Shown: one piece after another, positions 48,180 through 59,384 of the stretch | Position numbering within the stretch: the first letter of the stretch is position 1 | How the letters are laid out: each line of letters begins with the position of its first letter | NCBI GenBank assembly: GCA_004123355.1 | Contig: SCHM01000007.1 | Span: 992,001-1,056,000 of the forward strand | Reading direction: 5' to 3' | Source of the DNA: Amphirosellinia nigrospora | Taxonomy: Eukaryota > Ascomycota > Sordariomycetes > Xylariales > Xylariaceae | DNA length: 64,000 nt | Position numbers and translations under genes: made by a program | Notes under the pieces: model-generated | Told to the model about the DNA's origin: nothing | Databases searched by the model: none | Seen by the model: only the letters and a program-made list of their open reading frames with translations

Positions 48180-48821
48180 AAAATAAATATACTGCTATAA
48201 ATTTTATTTAATAAAAAATAAAAAATGTTTATAACGTTACTTAAATAAAAATACTAAAAGTTTAAGTTAGTTTTATAAAAATAATATTAAAAAAATAGAT
48301 TTTTAATATTAATAAACTATTTATTAAAAAATACGCTAAATAACGTTTTTTATATTTATTTCCGGCTTATTATTTTTTAACAAATAAAATAAAATTAATT
48401 AAAATAACTATATATTTAATATTTAAAACTAAAATTATTGTAGTTATTTTATAAAATCTTTTAATATAAATAAATAAAACGTTAAAATAAAAGTTTTTAA
48501 TATTTTAAATAGGATATTAATTAATAGCGAATAAAAAAAAATTTAGTACGTTTATTTAATAATAATTATTAAAGCTAAAAAACCGAAAAAAAAATATATA
48601 TTAATATAAAACTACGATATAATAAAAATACTTAAATTAAAACGCTAAAAATCCGTACTATTTAATAAATAGCGCTTATTTATTAAATATTTAAAAATAA
48701 AAACAAAAAATAACTATTATAAAATTTAATATAATATAAATATAGTAGCTAAAAAAAAAAAAATTATTTTTTTAATTTATTGTTTAAACTAGTAAAATAG
48801 TTAAACTAAAAATTTTATTTG

Positions 48822-48969
48822 TGATATGGTGATGTACGGGTAGAATTTGTATATTGAAAAGAGATGGAGACCAAGTCTCCAGATCTATGGGAATTCTACA
48901 GGTCTAAATAATATATGTGTGTGCGCGAGTGTGTGCGCGTACGCGCACACCCCTTGCCCGCGCGTATCA
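48822..48969. mobile_element. Solo LTR related to 38119-38337, internally shortened
   Basis: It begins TGATATGGTGATG and ends CGCGTATCA and matches the 38119 copy at both ends, but lacks about 70 bp of the GC-rich middle. Flanks are ATTTG and ATTTT (four of five). Copy A shows the uninterrupted site near 26030. Confidence 0.75.
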
Positions 48970-50818
48970 ATTTTATTAAAAAATTAAAAACGTATAATTT
49001 AAAAACTACGTATAACTTTAAGCATAATAAAAAATTATTAAAAATTTAGCTTATAATAGCTTTAAATAAATATATATAGTTTAAATAAAATATTAAAATT
49101 AAAAAGCTAATAATTTTTATAATTAAATATTTTGCTTTATATATATTTATTATATATATTATAAAGTACTATTTTAATATTTTATATTTCGACTATATTT
49201 TTTATTTAAATTAATATTAATAATTTATTATTTATATTTATTTATAAACTTATTATTTATAGTTTATATTTATTTTTAAATATTTAAAACTTATAGTTTT
49301 TAAAGCGTTATAATATTTATTTTTATAATATTAAATTTTTAGCTTATTAAAAATGTTTTTAGTAATTAATACTGAAAACTATTTTTATTATGAAACTTAT
49401 TATATTTATTATAATAAATTTAAGCTATTTAAGTTATTAATTAAATAATAACGGTTTTATAGTTCGTTTTATTATATAATATTTTAAGTATTTATAGTTA
49501 ATTATATTATTAAAAAAAGTACTAAATTAAAACTAATACTTATTGTTTTTTTTTAGTGCTTTTTTTTTATACTAATATTAAAATAACGTTTTTTTTTTAT
49601 TAAGTTTAGCTTTTTATTAAAGCTTTATTTTATTTAAAGCTTATAGCGCTTGTTTTTTTAACTCGAAAGTTTATTATATTTATTTTTAAACTTTTTATTT
49701 AAGCTTTTTTTTTAAGCTTTTTATACTTATATATTTATATTTGTAAAAACGTTATAATTTTTATTGTTTTTTATTTTATTAGTTAGCCTAGTATACAAAT
49801 TAATAAATTTTTTTAAGTTTTATAATAATTTTTTAATAAAATAATATTTTATAATTAGTTTTTAGTTTCATAATATAAATTAGCGTTATTAAAGTAATTA
49901 AGCTATTATTTTAGTTTTTTATAATATTATATTAGTTTTATTTTTTTTATAATTTGTTTTTTTGCCGGGTTTTTTTGTATAACTATTGATATTTTTATTA
50001 ATTAAAAATATATTTAAAAAGGTATAGCGTTGTTTAGGCTATTTAAGTAATCGGTTTAATAGTTTATATACATTATTAATTTTATAAAGTTTTTTTAAAA
50101 AAGAAAAAAAAAAAAAAAGTTTATTAATATTTATTTTAAGCTAATTATAACTAATTATTAAAGGTTTAATTATAGCTGTAAAGCTTTTAAGCGGTTAATT
50201 TTATAGCTATTTGTCTATAATTGTTTTTAATTATATTTAAATAAATAGCGGCTATTTATAAATATAGCTTAAAATATTTAAAAGCTATATATTATTAGTA
50301 TAAATTATATTAAAAGATTATGTTTTTTATAGCGTTTATATTTAAAAGTTTTTTATGTTTTTTTTATAGTTATAAAAATAACTTAAAAGAAGAATATTTG
50401 TTTTTTAATTTAAGTATTTAAAAATAGCTTTAGTTTTTTTTTGTTTTATAGTTATAAAGTTTAATTATTTTTTAAGTAGTTTTTTATAATATCCGGTAAA
50501 ATCTTTATATTTTGTTTTTTTGCTATAAAATTAATTAATATTTTTTTAAACAAATAATATTTTTTAAAATTTTTAAGTTTATAAAGCTAGTTAATATTTT
50601 AGCTACTATATAAATCTAGCTTATAAAAATATTATTCTATATTGTTTTATTTATTCGACTTTTTTTTATTTTATTATTTAAATAAACGTATTTAGGTTAA
50701 TTGTTTTTTAAAAAGTAATTTTAAAATAAAAGTAAAAAAATAATTAGCTAGCTATTTAGTTAGCTAGTTTATTATTTAAGATATTTGTATAATTAAAAAA
50801 CTAGTAAATATATATTTG

Positions 50819-51080
50819 TGTGATGGATGCAGCACAGGCAGAAGGTTCAGACACCTAATTTACCCTATATTGGAAGCTAATATTCTACTTAGGGAAGAAA
50901 GGAAAGAAGTACTAGTACATTGACCTGCAGGTGGGAATAAGTATTTGTGGGTGTGTGCCCCACACCGCCTAGTACTGCCGCCTCACACCGCCTAGCCAGT
51001 ACTGCCACACATTCCCTGTGGGGCAGCCACAGTGCAGCCACAGCCCCAGATAAGTGGGTCAGAAGACTGGGGCTGTGACA
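50819..51080. mobile_element. Solo LTR, target duplication ATTTG
   Basis: The 262-bp unit begins TGTGATGG and ends GGGGCTGTGACA, flanked by ATTTG at 50814-50818 and 51081-51085. CACACCGCCTAG followed by TACTGCC-type units repeat twice (about 50972-51010). GATAAGTGGGTC near its right end also occurs in the LTR at 1773, on the opposite side, so it may read on the minus strand. Confidence 0.85.
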
Positions 51081-52694
51081 ATTTGCTTAAAAAGTGTAGT
51101 AATAAACTTTTTAAATTTTATAAAATAGTAATTAAAACTATATAAAGTTTTATTAAATAAAAAATAAAAGATTAAAATATTATTAAAATATACATATATA
51201 AATAAAAAAATAAGCTACAATATTTATTATAAAACTATTAAAATATTTTTAAAACGTTAAATATTTAGCGTTAAAAATTTTATTTTTATAAAACTATTTA
51301 TTATTTTGGTATAAATAACTTTATTTATATATATATAAAGTTTTAAAAAATAAAAATATTTTTAAAGCTATTAAAATAAGCAAACAAAACAAATATTTGT
51401 ATTTTATTTATAAAAAAGAATTTAGCTTAAATTATATTTTTTTTAGATTTTAGCTTTTTATCAAAAATAACGTTTGTTGAAAAAAAAAAGCGTATAAAAA
51501 TAGTTTAAAGCTTTAAAATAAAAAAAATAATTTTTTATAAAATAAAAAAACGTTTGCTAAAAATATTAGCGATTTATATAGCTATAAGCTAAGAACGGTT
51601 AATTTATACGATTTTAATAATATTTATTTATAAAAAAGCTTATTTTAGAAATAGTTACAGCATAAAAAATAATATATTAAATAAGAATAACCGCTTTAGT
51701 AGTAACATTTAAAGCATTATATATTTTAGCTATTAATAAAATAAATTTTATTATTATTTTTAAAAAGTAGCATTAAATATTTAAGTATTATATTAAGCTA
51801 TTATACATAGTAATAAAATTATTATAGCGCGGGTAGCTACGGAAAAATATAAATTAATATATTTTTTTTAATATTATTAAAAAACAAAAGAAATATTAAT
51901 TCGGGATATTTTATTTGCTTATATATTTATATAATATTTAAAATAAAACGTTTATTTAAATATATTTTTAATTAGCGTATAAAGTTTTTCGAAAGATTAA
52001 CGGTTATATTTAAAATAACTACTAAGTTTTTAAAAGCTATATTATTATTATTAAATATAATAGTTTATATTTATTAAGTTTAAATATAATTGTATTATTT
52101 TAATTTTTTTAAATAATTTTAAAAACGTATAAAATAAAAATAATAACGTTAATTTATAAATTATAGCTATATTTTATTAAAGCTATATTATTTATATATT
52201 TAAAAATATTTTTTAAGATTTTTATATAAAAAAAAACAAAATAAAATATATAAATAAAATAAAAAAATAAAAGATTTTTATGAAAGTTTATATTTTAAAT
52301 ATTAAAATAATAACTTTTTTAATTTTAAACAAATTATTATTGTTTATTTTATTATAAAAATTATATTTAATAAATAGTATATAGGTTTTATTTTTGCTTA
52401 AGGATTTTAATTATAAGGCGGTTTTTAACAACTATATTAAAAGCGTTAGTACTATCGAAAATAAAAATACTAAAAAAATCTTTTTTGGTAAAAATATTTT
52501 TTAACGTAATATATTAAAATAAAATTAAAATTAAAAGCCGACCGGTTGAAAAAAACTTTAAATTATTATTTTAAGATAATATTATTAAAAATAAAAGTAA
52601 TTATTATTTATTTAACTAAAAATTGTTCGAATTTTTATTTAAAAAAAAAATATAAAACGTTAAGTTTTAATTATTATATAATTAAGTTTGTTTA

Positions 52695-52911
52695 TGCTAC
52701 ACTCTGACAGGGGGGGTGACCCCGCAGGGAGTCCCCACTGCAGAGTGGAGCCTACTCCACTGATAAGTGGAGTCTAGTCCTGTAGATTAGATAAGGAAGC
52801 TAGGGACTAGGTAAGTCTCCTGCCTCCGGCAGGAGCCTTACCTAGTACCTGCTTCCTTCTTCATCACTCAATACAGACTCAATACTACACTATCCTTAGT
52901 AAAGCTTACTA
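52695..52911. mobile_element. Solo LTR-like insertion with a long hairpin, target duplication GTTTA
   Basis: The 217-bp unit begins TGCTACACTC and ends AAGCTTACTA, flanked by GTTTA at 52690-52694 and 52912-52916. Copy A has the uninterrupted site near 30551. A near-perfect 41-bp palindrome (ACTAGGTAAG, CTCCTGCC, loop TCC, GGCAGGAG, CTTACCTAGT) lies at about 52806-52846. The terminal bases are not the usual CA, so its class is less certain. Confidence 0.75.
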
Positions 52912-53804
52912 GTTTAGTTTAAAAAAAAATACGATTTTTATTTTATAAAATAGTTTAAAATAATAGTTTAAATAAAAGTAGGTTTTATAAAAGCGAGCTA
53001 TAGTTAAACTTATAAAAAATTAAACTAGTTATAATAAAAAAACGCTTAGTTTATTAATATTTAATGTAATAGATTTAACTTTAATATAAACGTTATAAGC
53101 TTTTTTTTTTAATATTAAATATTTAATTTTAAAACGTTAGTAATATTAGTTTAGTTTAAAGTGGTTAAAAGGGTTTAAAATATTATTATTTATTATTTAA
53201 ATAGAAAAAACTTAAATAATAAAAAAGTTAAACTTTTCGAAAAAAGTAATATAAATTTTGCTGTTATAATAAAAAAGAAAAGTTTTTAGTTTATTAAATA
53301 GTTTTATTATTTAATAATAGCGAAAAGTTTAAAATAATATTAGTATTTTTAATTATAAAAGTTTAATAGTTTTATTTAATTAAATAAACTATACGCCGAG
53401 TTTTTATTATTAGTTTTAATACTTTGTTTATTAAGCCGATTTTTTAAAAAATAGTAATAGTAGGCCGAAATTTTAGCGTTTTATTATAATATATTTTTAT
53501 AGCTATAACTATAAAAAATAGAAATTATTTTATAAGCTTTATTAAGGACTTTATAAATATTATTATATAGTTTTTTAATAATTTAAATATTATTAATTTT
53601 AACTGGAGTTTTAAAGGTTTTAGTTTATTATTTATTAAAATAGTTTAAAGGCTTTATTTTTGTTAAGAATTTTGCGGAAAAAAGGGCTAAAGTTAAGGCT
53701 AAAAGTTTAAAAAAAATTATTGAGCGGATAATATAATAGTTCGAGCTAGTATATAGCTTATTATCAATTTAAGCGGCGGTTTTTAAAAAGCTATATATAA
53801 TTAA

Positions 53805-53974
53805 TGTCACAGCCTACAACACTGCGGGCTTGTCGCTGTGGACTATATACAGTAGCTTAGTAACCAAGGCTGCCACCTTGGTTATTCTGATCCCTTTTGG
53901 TGGTTGGATGCCCCAACTGGTTAGGTGGCCGTACCCGCAGGTCTAGCAGGCTACTCTAGGTCTGATCCGTCACA
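53805..53974. mobile_element. Solo LTR, target duplication ATTAA
   Basis: The 170-bp unit begins TGTCACAG and ends ATCCGTCACA, flanked by ATTAA at 53800-53804 and 53975-53979. Its central part (CCACCTTGGTTA followed by CCTTTTG) resembles the LTR of the 27512 miniature element, which may be a distant relative. Copy A has the empty site near 31430. Confidence 0.82.
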
Positions 53975-54269
53975 ATTAAATTAAAATTAAACTAAGCTTA
54001 TAATAAGTACTAATATTATTAACTAGTTTATTATAGTTATAAATTTAAAGATTTTATTTTTAAACGTATAGTTATAGTAGTTATAAACTTTTAAAGCTTA
54101 ACTATAATAACTAATATTAAAATCGTTTATTATAAAAATATTTTTTAAACATAAAAAGTTTTTAATAAGTTTATAAAAAAACTATATTAAATAATATCAA
54201 TTTTAAAATATATTTTTTATTTTTTAATAGCTTTTATATTTTTTAGTTTAAAAAATATTTTTTAGATTT

Positions 54270-54655
54270 TAATATAATATTCGGTAAAAAAGTTTTATTA
54301 TATTTTTAAAAAATAATTTTTATATAAATATTAAAACGTTATAGTTTATTATTTAGTTATAAATTTAAAAAGTATTTAATAAAGCTTAAAATAATATATT
54401 TTTAGAAACTTAAATTTAAAATAGTTTAAAAATTAATATTAAAAAGTTTAAATTAATAATTTTAACGGTTAGTTTTTGTTTCGATTTTTAATTTAATATT
54501 TTAAAAATTATTAACGTTTTAATTTTAACGTACTAGTTATTAATATTTTTAATTTTAATATATTAGTTATTAATTATATATTTTTTTATTAACCTTTTTA
54601 TTTTAGCTGCGTATATTATACCGTTTTTTTTATAGCTACGAAATATTTTCAAGTT
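54270..54655. repeat. Old insertion of about 390 bp specific to repeat copy B
   Basis: Copy A lacks this AT-rich block at the matching position near 34365. The insert contains the tandem motif TAGTTATTAATATTTTTAATTT. Boundaries are approximate. Confidence 0.4.
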
Positions 54656-56169
54656 TACGGTAAAATATTAGAATTATATTAATATCCTAATTAAAATAAA
54701 AGAATTGCCTATAAACAAACAATTAAATTAGCGGTTAAATAAATATAATAAGAAAATATTAATAGTTTTAAATTTATAATAATAAGCCTAGTTTAATATA
54801 TATTAAACGAACGTTTATAATAAAGCTATTATTATTATTATAATAAAAAAAGCTTATATAATAAATAATTAAAAATTAATATAAAAAACGCAATAAATTA
54901 TGTTATATTTATTATATTATATTAGTAAAACAAAAAATAATTATTAAAAATATATTAAAAAAATAATAAAAATAAAATAAAACGTTTTTTTTTACAGCAA
55001 AATATACTAATATATATGTTTTAACGTTTAATTAATAATATTTAATATTATAAAAGTATAATAAATTATTTATTAAACTATTATATTTTTTTTTAAAACT
55101 ATCATATTTTAAATATTTAGTTTTTTTTATTAAATTAATTATAATATTTTTATTTATTTATTAAAAGCTAGTTTTAAAATATAAATATAAATAAATATAT
55201 ATTTATAACTTATTATATAATTATTCTAAATAACTAATAAATAAAATATAAATAAATACTTGAAACTTTAATATATATTATATTTATTAAAATATTTTTA
55301 TTATTAGGCGTTAGTAGCGCTAAAAAAATAAGCTATAAATTAAGCTTTTAAATTAAAAACAAAAAAGAAAAAATTTACATATAACTTTTTTTTATAGCTT
55401 TTGATTTTTTTATTTTTATTTTTTATTTTTTAGCTACTAATTTAATAAACTAATTTTTTTTTATTTAATAATTTTATTTAATTTTTATTAAAAAACGTTA
55501 GCCCGTTTATTAATATATATAGCTTTAAAGTATAGTTAGTAAATTGTTTTAATAAAATATATATAAATTACTATATAAAATTATTTGCTAGTTTAAAAAC
55601 TGGTTATTTAAAAATAATATTTTTAATAATAAACTAAAATTTAATATATAATTAGTTATTTTAATTTTAGTTATTAGCGAAATATTGTTTTTATTATAAT
55701 AATAAGCTTATTAAAAGATATAAATATTTTAACCTAAATATAAATAGTTAGTAGTTAATTTGTAGCGGCGTTTTTTAGTATTATATAATGTTAAGAATTT
55801 TAATAAAGTTAGTAGGTTTTATTATAGTATATTTTATGGGTAGTTATAAATATTATTATATTTTAAAAGTAATAATATAGTAATATAGCTATATTTTTAA
55901 CTTTAGTATTTAAAGCGATTTTAATTAAATTAATATTATTAATTTTAATAAAAAACTTAAAGCTAAAAATAATATTTTTTTATTATAGTTTGGCGCTAAA
56001 TTAAAAAATATTTTAAAATAGATTTTTTTATTTAAAACTTAAAATATAAAAGTTTATTAGTTATTTAATAGTAAATATTTTTTATTTATTTATATTTTTT
56101 ATTAATATTATTATTTAAGTTAATATTTAATATAGTTAGTTATTTTTTTAGTATTTTACAAATATATAG

Positions 56170-56371
56170 TGAGAAGAATGTTAAGGGTTGTAAAGTAAAG
56201 CTTGATTGAGGGAAGAGAATCTATTATTAGATCCACTGCGTGGATCTAATAATAGATTCTCTGACTGGCAGTGTGCCAGCTGTCTATCTAGATACAGGTG
56301 TTGCCAGGTGGCTTCCCCTTGCGCTCCGCGCAGGAAGCCACTGGCAACACAGACCCCTTGGGGCTCTATCA
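56170..56371 (-). mobile_element. Solo LTR of the element 2 family, target duplication TATAG
   Basis: The 202-bp copy of the LTR at 8377 and 13398 is flanked by TATAG at 56165-56169 and 56372-56376. Copy A shows the empty site (ATATATAGTTTTT) near 35899. This proves that the LTR boundaries used for element 2 are correct and that the family was mobile after the large duplication. Both hairpins are present. Confidence 0.9.
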
Positions 56372-57067
56372 TATAGTTTTTAATATAAAAGTTATAAAAG
56401 CAAATTAGCTTAAGCTATTAGCTATTATAAAGCTTTTTTTAGTACGTTTTTATAAAATATTCCCGGAGTTATAATATTTTTTATTATGTTTTTAATATTA
56501 AATAATTTAGTTTTAAGCTTATAATAATTTTTATTATATATATTAAAAAAAATAATTTTAGCTATAAAATTTAATATAATAATTATTTTTTAATGCTTAT
56601 AGTTATTTGTTTTAATAATTTTATTAATTTTGCTAATTATATAAATAATTAGAAATTAATAAATATTTTAATATTTTAAAAAAACTATTTAATATGTTTA
56701 GTTGTTTAGCTATAAAGCTAATAATTTATTTATTAAGTAATAAATAGTTTTTTTTGTTATTTTTTTTGCTATTTTTATTATTTTAGTTAAAAATCTTTTT
56801 ATTAATATTATTAAATTATATTTTAAGTAAACTTTTTGTTAAACGTTTTTATTTTATAAAGTTTAAAGTTGTTTTAAATAAAATAATTATATATTTTTTA
56901 TTTTTAAAGTTTAATAATATATTTTTTATAATATTAATAGCTAGAATATATTGTATTAAAAAATAATAATAGTTTAATTTAATAGATATTTTAAGTATAT
57001 TTTTAAGTAGTTTTATTTTTATTTTTGTTTAAATAAATATTTTTAATAATTTTTTTTAAATAATAAT

Positions 57068-57335
57068 AGTTACGGATCTGCAGGCTCTGGTGGCTGTGCC
57101 CCACCACTAGCCACGCACCCGTAATCTCCACTTGCAGTAACTGCCATTGCAGTAAATGCAGTGCAGTGAATAAAAGCAAGCACTGGCAGTGAATGCAGCT
57201 GCCCACGCGAGTATTAAAACAGCTGCCTATAACGTAAACTTAGACCTTCCTTCCTTCTTACTTTATCTCTAGATTTTATATGCAATATACTACATATACT
57301 GGAGCCTTGTCTCTTCGAGTATGTGAAGCGTAACT
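57068..57335. mobile_element. Solo LTR with AGTTAC/GTAACT termini, target duplication ATAAT
   Basis: The 268-bp unit begins AGTTACGGATC and ends GAAGCGTAACT, with ATAAT at 57063-57067 and 57336-57340. The repetitive target leaves a one- to two-base ambiguity. The termini match those of the 27512 miniature element although the middle does not. Copy A has the empty site near 36605. Confidence 0.75.
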
Positions 57336-58095
57336 ATAATAATAATTTTTTTTATTATTTGCTAATATGTTAAATAATTTATATATTATACTTCTTTATT
57401 ATATTAGTTTTAATATTTAGTTTTTTTTTATATTATATTTAACGGTTCATATTTATAGCTTTTTATTTTACTTCCTTTTAAAATATTATTTTTATTATTA
57501 TTATTAAAAATAATAAATAATTGTTTCGATTATAATAAATTTATCATTATTAAAAAGACTAAAAAAAAAGTAAAAATAAGTTTTAATAGTATAAAAATAA
57601 TTATACTTAAATATAAAATAATAATTATTATAATAAAAATAAAAAAATAATAATAAAAATATTTTTTTATTTTTTTTTTAAAATAAAACTAGTTTTAATT
57701 TTATTAATATTTTATTAATTTTAATATAAAAAATATTTCTAGGATATTTATTAAAAGTTATATTATATATAGCTATCCGTAAATAATATTATATGTTTTT
57801 TTTAATATTTTAGCCGTAATTTTTAAACTTTCAGGTTAATAAATAAAAATTCTAAGCTGACACGAGATTACAGAGGGTATGCTGTAATCTATGTCATATT
57901 GTGTGGTGATGTGTATGTGTGGTCGTGGTGGTGCCAGAGGCCACTGCCACAGATCTATCTACACAGGTGGGTCCCACGCAGTGGGCCACGTGGGGTCACG
58001 TGGGCCCCTGCCCACGAGCCACAGCCCCGGGGTCCCCACTAGCCACTGCGTGGCTAGTGCCCCCGTACGGGCAAGTGGTGCCTCCACTCTGGTAG

Positions 58096-58452
58096 ATGGC
58101 TGGGACCAGGCCACTCCGAGTCATCTACCCCCTTTTCGAGCCCTGCGGCTTGTCTTTTAAGTCATTCCCGCGACTGATTCTCGCGGTCGAGAATGACTTT
58201 GTTGCTCTCCGGCAGTACAAACGGCTGTTTGCAAATCCCACGCGCGGCGAATTCAGGTACCCAACCCTGGGCAATTTGCACTCGTACGCAGTCGGCGAAT
58301 CCAGGTACCCGACTACGTATCACTACTACTACGCTGCCGCCGTCGACCAACTAAACACCTTTCGAATCCCTCACCTGCCCGAGCGCTGTTTGTATAGTCG
58401 AAACGTTTGGAGTACGCTATACTACGGCTGTGTGAGAAGACTGTTCGAGTGA
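58096..58452 (+). CDS. Hypothetical ORF inside the inverted-arm unit
   Basis: A 118-codon frame contains NDFVALRQYKRLFANPTRGEF, and then RYPTLGN and RYPTTYHYYY. These reflect a 21-bp DNA duplication (CGGCGAATNCAGGTACCC) near 58245 and 58292. It continues with HLPERCLYSRNVWSTLYYG. I recognise no family. A second overlapping frame (58407-58913) runs through a CAGACCTA-type repeat and looks spurious. Whether this one is a captured gene fragment or chance is open. Confidence 0.25.
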   Translation: MAGTRPLRVIYPLFEPCGLSFKSFPRLILAVENDFVALRQYKRLFANPTRGEFRYPTLGNLHSYAVGESRYPTTYHYYYAAAVDQLNTFRIPHLPERCLYSRNVWSTLYYGCVRRLFE

Positions 58453-58554
58453 GCCGATCGGATCTCGAACAGTACACAACGACGACGCCTTTGCTGGCAG
58501 ATCGTCCTATTCTGCAGTCGACGCTACGTCAACACTCCGTCGACCCCCTTATAC

Positions 58555-58705
58555 CTCGACCTCTGCAGACCTACGTGCCCTTACACAGACCTGCAGACCC
58601 CTACAGACCTACAGACCCTACAGACCTACGTACCCCTACGCAGACCTACAGACCACACAGATCTACGCGGACCTACGCGGACCTACAGATCTGCAGACCC
58701 CTGCA
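58555..58705. repeat. Short tandem repeat of CAGACCTA / CAGACCCCTA units
   Basis: About a dozen 8-12 bp units (CAGACCTA, CAGACCCCTA, CGCGGACCTA) occupy the interior of the inverted-arm unit. They occur in several reading-frame phases, so they are not coding. Confidence 0.7.
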
Positions 58706-58973
58706 GAGGCAATGGCGAATCTGGTGGATCTGGGGACCTGCGTGGCTAGGGCTGTGGCTTGTGGCCTGTGGCTTGTGGGCTAGGGCTAGGCTATTGAGGT
58801 CAGTAGATTTTGCTGTGTGTGCGGCACTTGACACAGTCACGTACGGGGGCACTAGCCACGCAGTGGCTAGTGGGGACCCCGGGGCTGTGGCTCGTGGGCA
58901 GGGGCCCACGTGACCCCACGTGGCCCACTGCGTGGGTCCCACCTGTGTATATAGATCCGTGGTAGTGGCCTAC

Positions 58974-59104
58974 TGTCGGAATTAACCACTAGACCAAATA
59001 ACCAAAAGATTGGCTGCAGTACTGCTTATTTGATTGATTCCAATTAACTGTATATATCTAACACACCCCTTCAGTTGTTGCAAATTGGTTGGAATGTGCG
59101 TGCT
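58974..59104 (-). mobile_element. Truncated LTR (about 90 bp) with polypurine tract
   Basis: On the minus strand, ACTGAAGGGGTG (59075-59064) is followed by TGTTAGATATATACAG and ends TTAATTCCGACA at 58974. That is a polypurine tract abutting a short LTR. Only about 40 bp of internal sequence remain before the next element starts at 59105, so element 3 seems to have inserted beside or into it. Confidence 0.55.
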
Positions 59105-59305
59105 TGTCAACCTATATTGAGTAACCTACGGGGCCTTCACTATTGCGGTTTGGGCTGTGTAGATCAAGTCTCAATATACTAGGTTGGTTGATTAAGTAAA
59201 GGGCTAAGTCTAGGTTTCTGTGGTGGGCTAAATACTTATAGCTGTGGGGTGGGGCTGGCTTGCAGTGCCCGCCAGGGCTCTGCCAGTCGCCACCCTGGAG
59301 CCACA
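59105..59305 (-). repeat. 3' LTR of Ty3/gypsy element 3
   Basis: The minus strand reads a purine-rich tract TGAGGAAGGGAGTGGT (59321-59306), then TGTGGCTCCAGG at the LTR start, a TATA-like CTATAAGTATTTAG in the middle, and TATAGGTTGACA at the end (59105). The partner 5' LTR lies beyond the window, so these ends are inferred from TG/CA and the polypurine tract only. Confidence 0.6.
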
Positions 59306-59384
59306 ACCACTCCCTTCCTCAGATAACTGCCCTCAGTTATCTATCTCAACCAGTATCTCTGTAATGAAACTATTTACAATCTAG
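59306..59384 (-). other. 3' untranslated region of element 3
   Basis: About 80 bp between the integrase stop and the LTR, including the polypurine tract and an inverted repeat AGATAACTG...CAGTTATCT. Confidence 0.6.

Larger units (their letters stand above)
48180..57857. repeat. Large RIP-degraded repeat, copy B
   Basis: This is the direct-orientation partner of 24810-37790. It is interrupted by six solo LTRs absent from copy A and ends abruptly at the GC-rich unit that starts at 57863. A block of about 390 bp (54270-54655) is present here but not in copy A. Collinearity of the rest allows empty-site checks for insertions in either copy. No coding potential survives. Confidence 0.75.
57863..58973. 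mobile_element. GC-rich unit with 132-bp inverted arms, unknown class
   Basis: Arms 57938-58069 and 58840-58971 are reverse complements with only a few mismatches, mostly near the outer ends. Each arm contains smaller palindromes such as ACTAGCCACTGCGTGGCTAGT. Left of the first arm are 75 bp starting TGACACGAG at the edge of the AT-rich DNA. The right end is cut by the LTR fragment at 58974. The enclosed 770 bp is not RIP-like. It could be a DNA transposon with long inverted repeats, or two opposed copies of one terminal repeat around captured DNA. Confidence 0.6.

Noticed and set aside
14641-48180. Mitochondrial origin of the AT-rich sequence
   Set aside because: No mitochondrial genes, rRNAs or tRNAs are visible, and it is continuous with nuclear transposons and carries clean target-site insertions.
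57003-57206. 67-codon minus-strand ORF with a Lys/Asn tail
   Set aside because: It spans the junction between RIP DNA and a solo LTR.
57891-58160. 89-codon ORF over the left inverted arm
   Set aside because: It is composed of palindromic GC-rich arm sequence with no protein signature.
58407-58942. Overlapping long frames on both strands in the inverted-arm unit
   Set aside because: They run through a CAGACCTA-type repeat and the right arm; GC-rich repeats open frames by chance.
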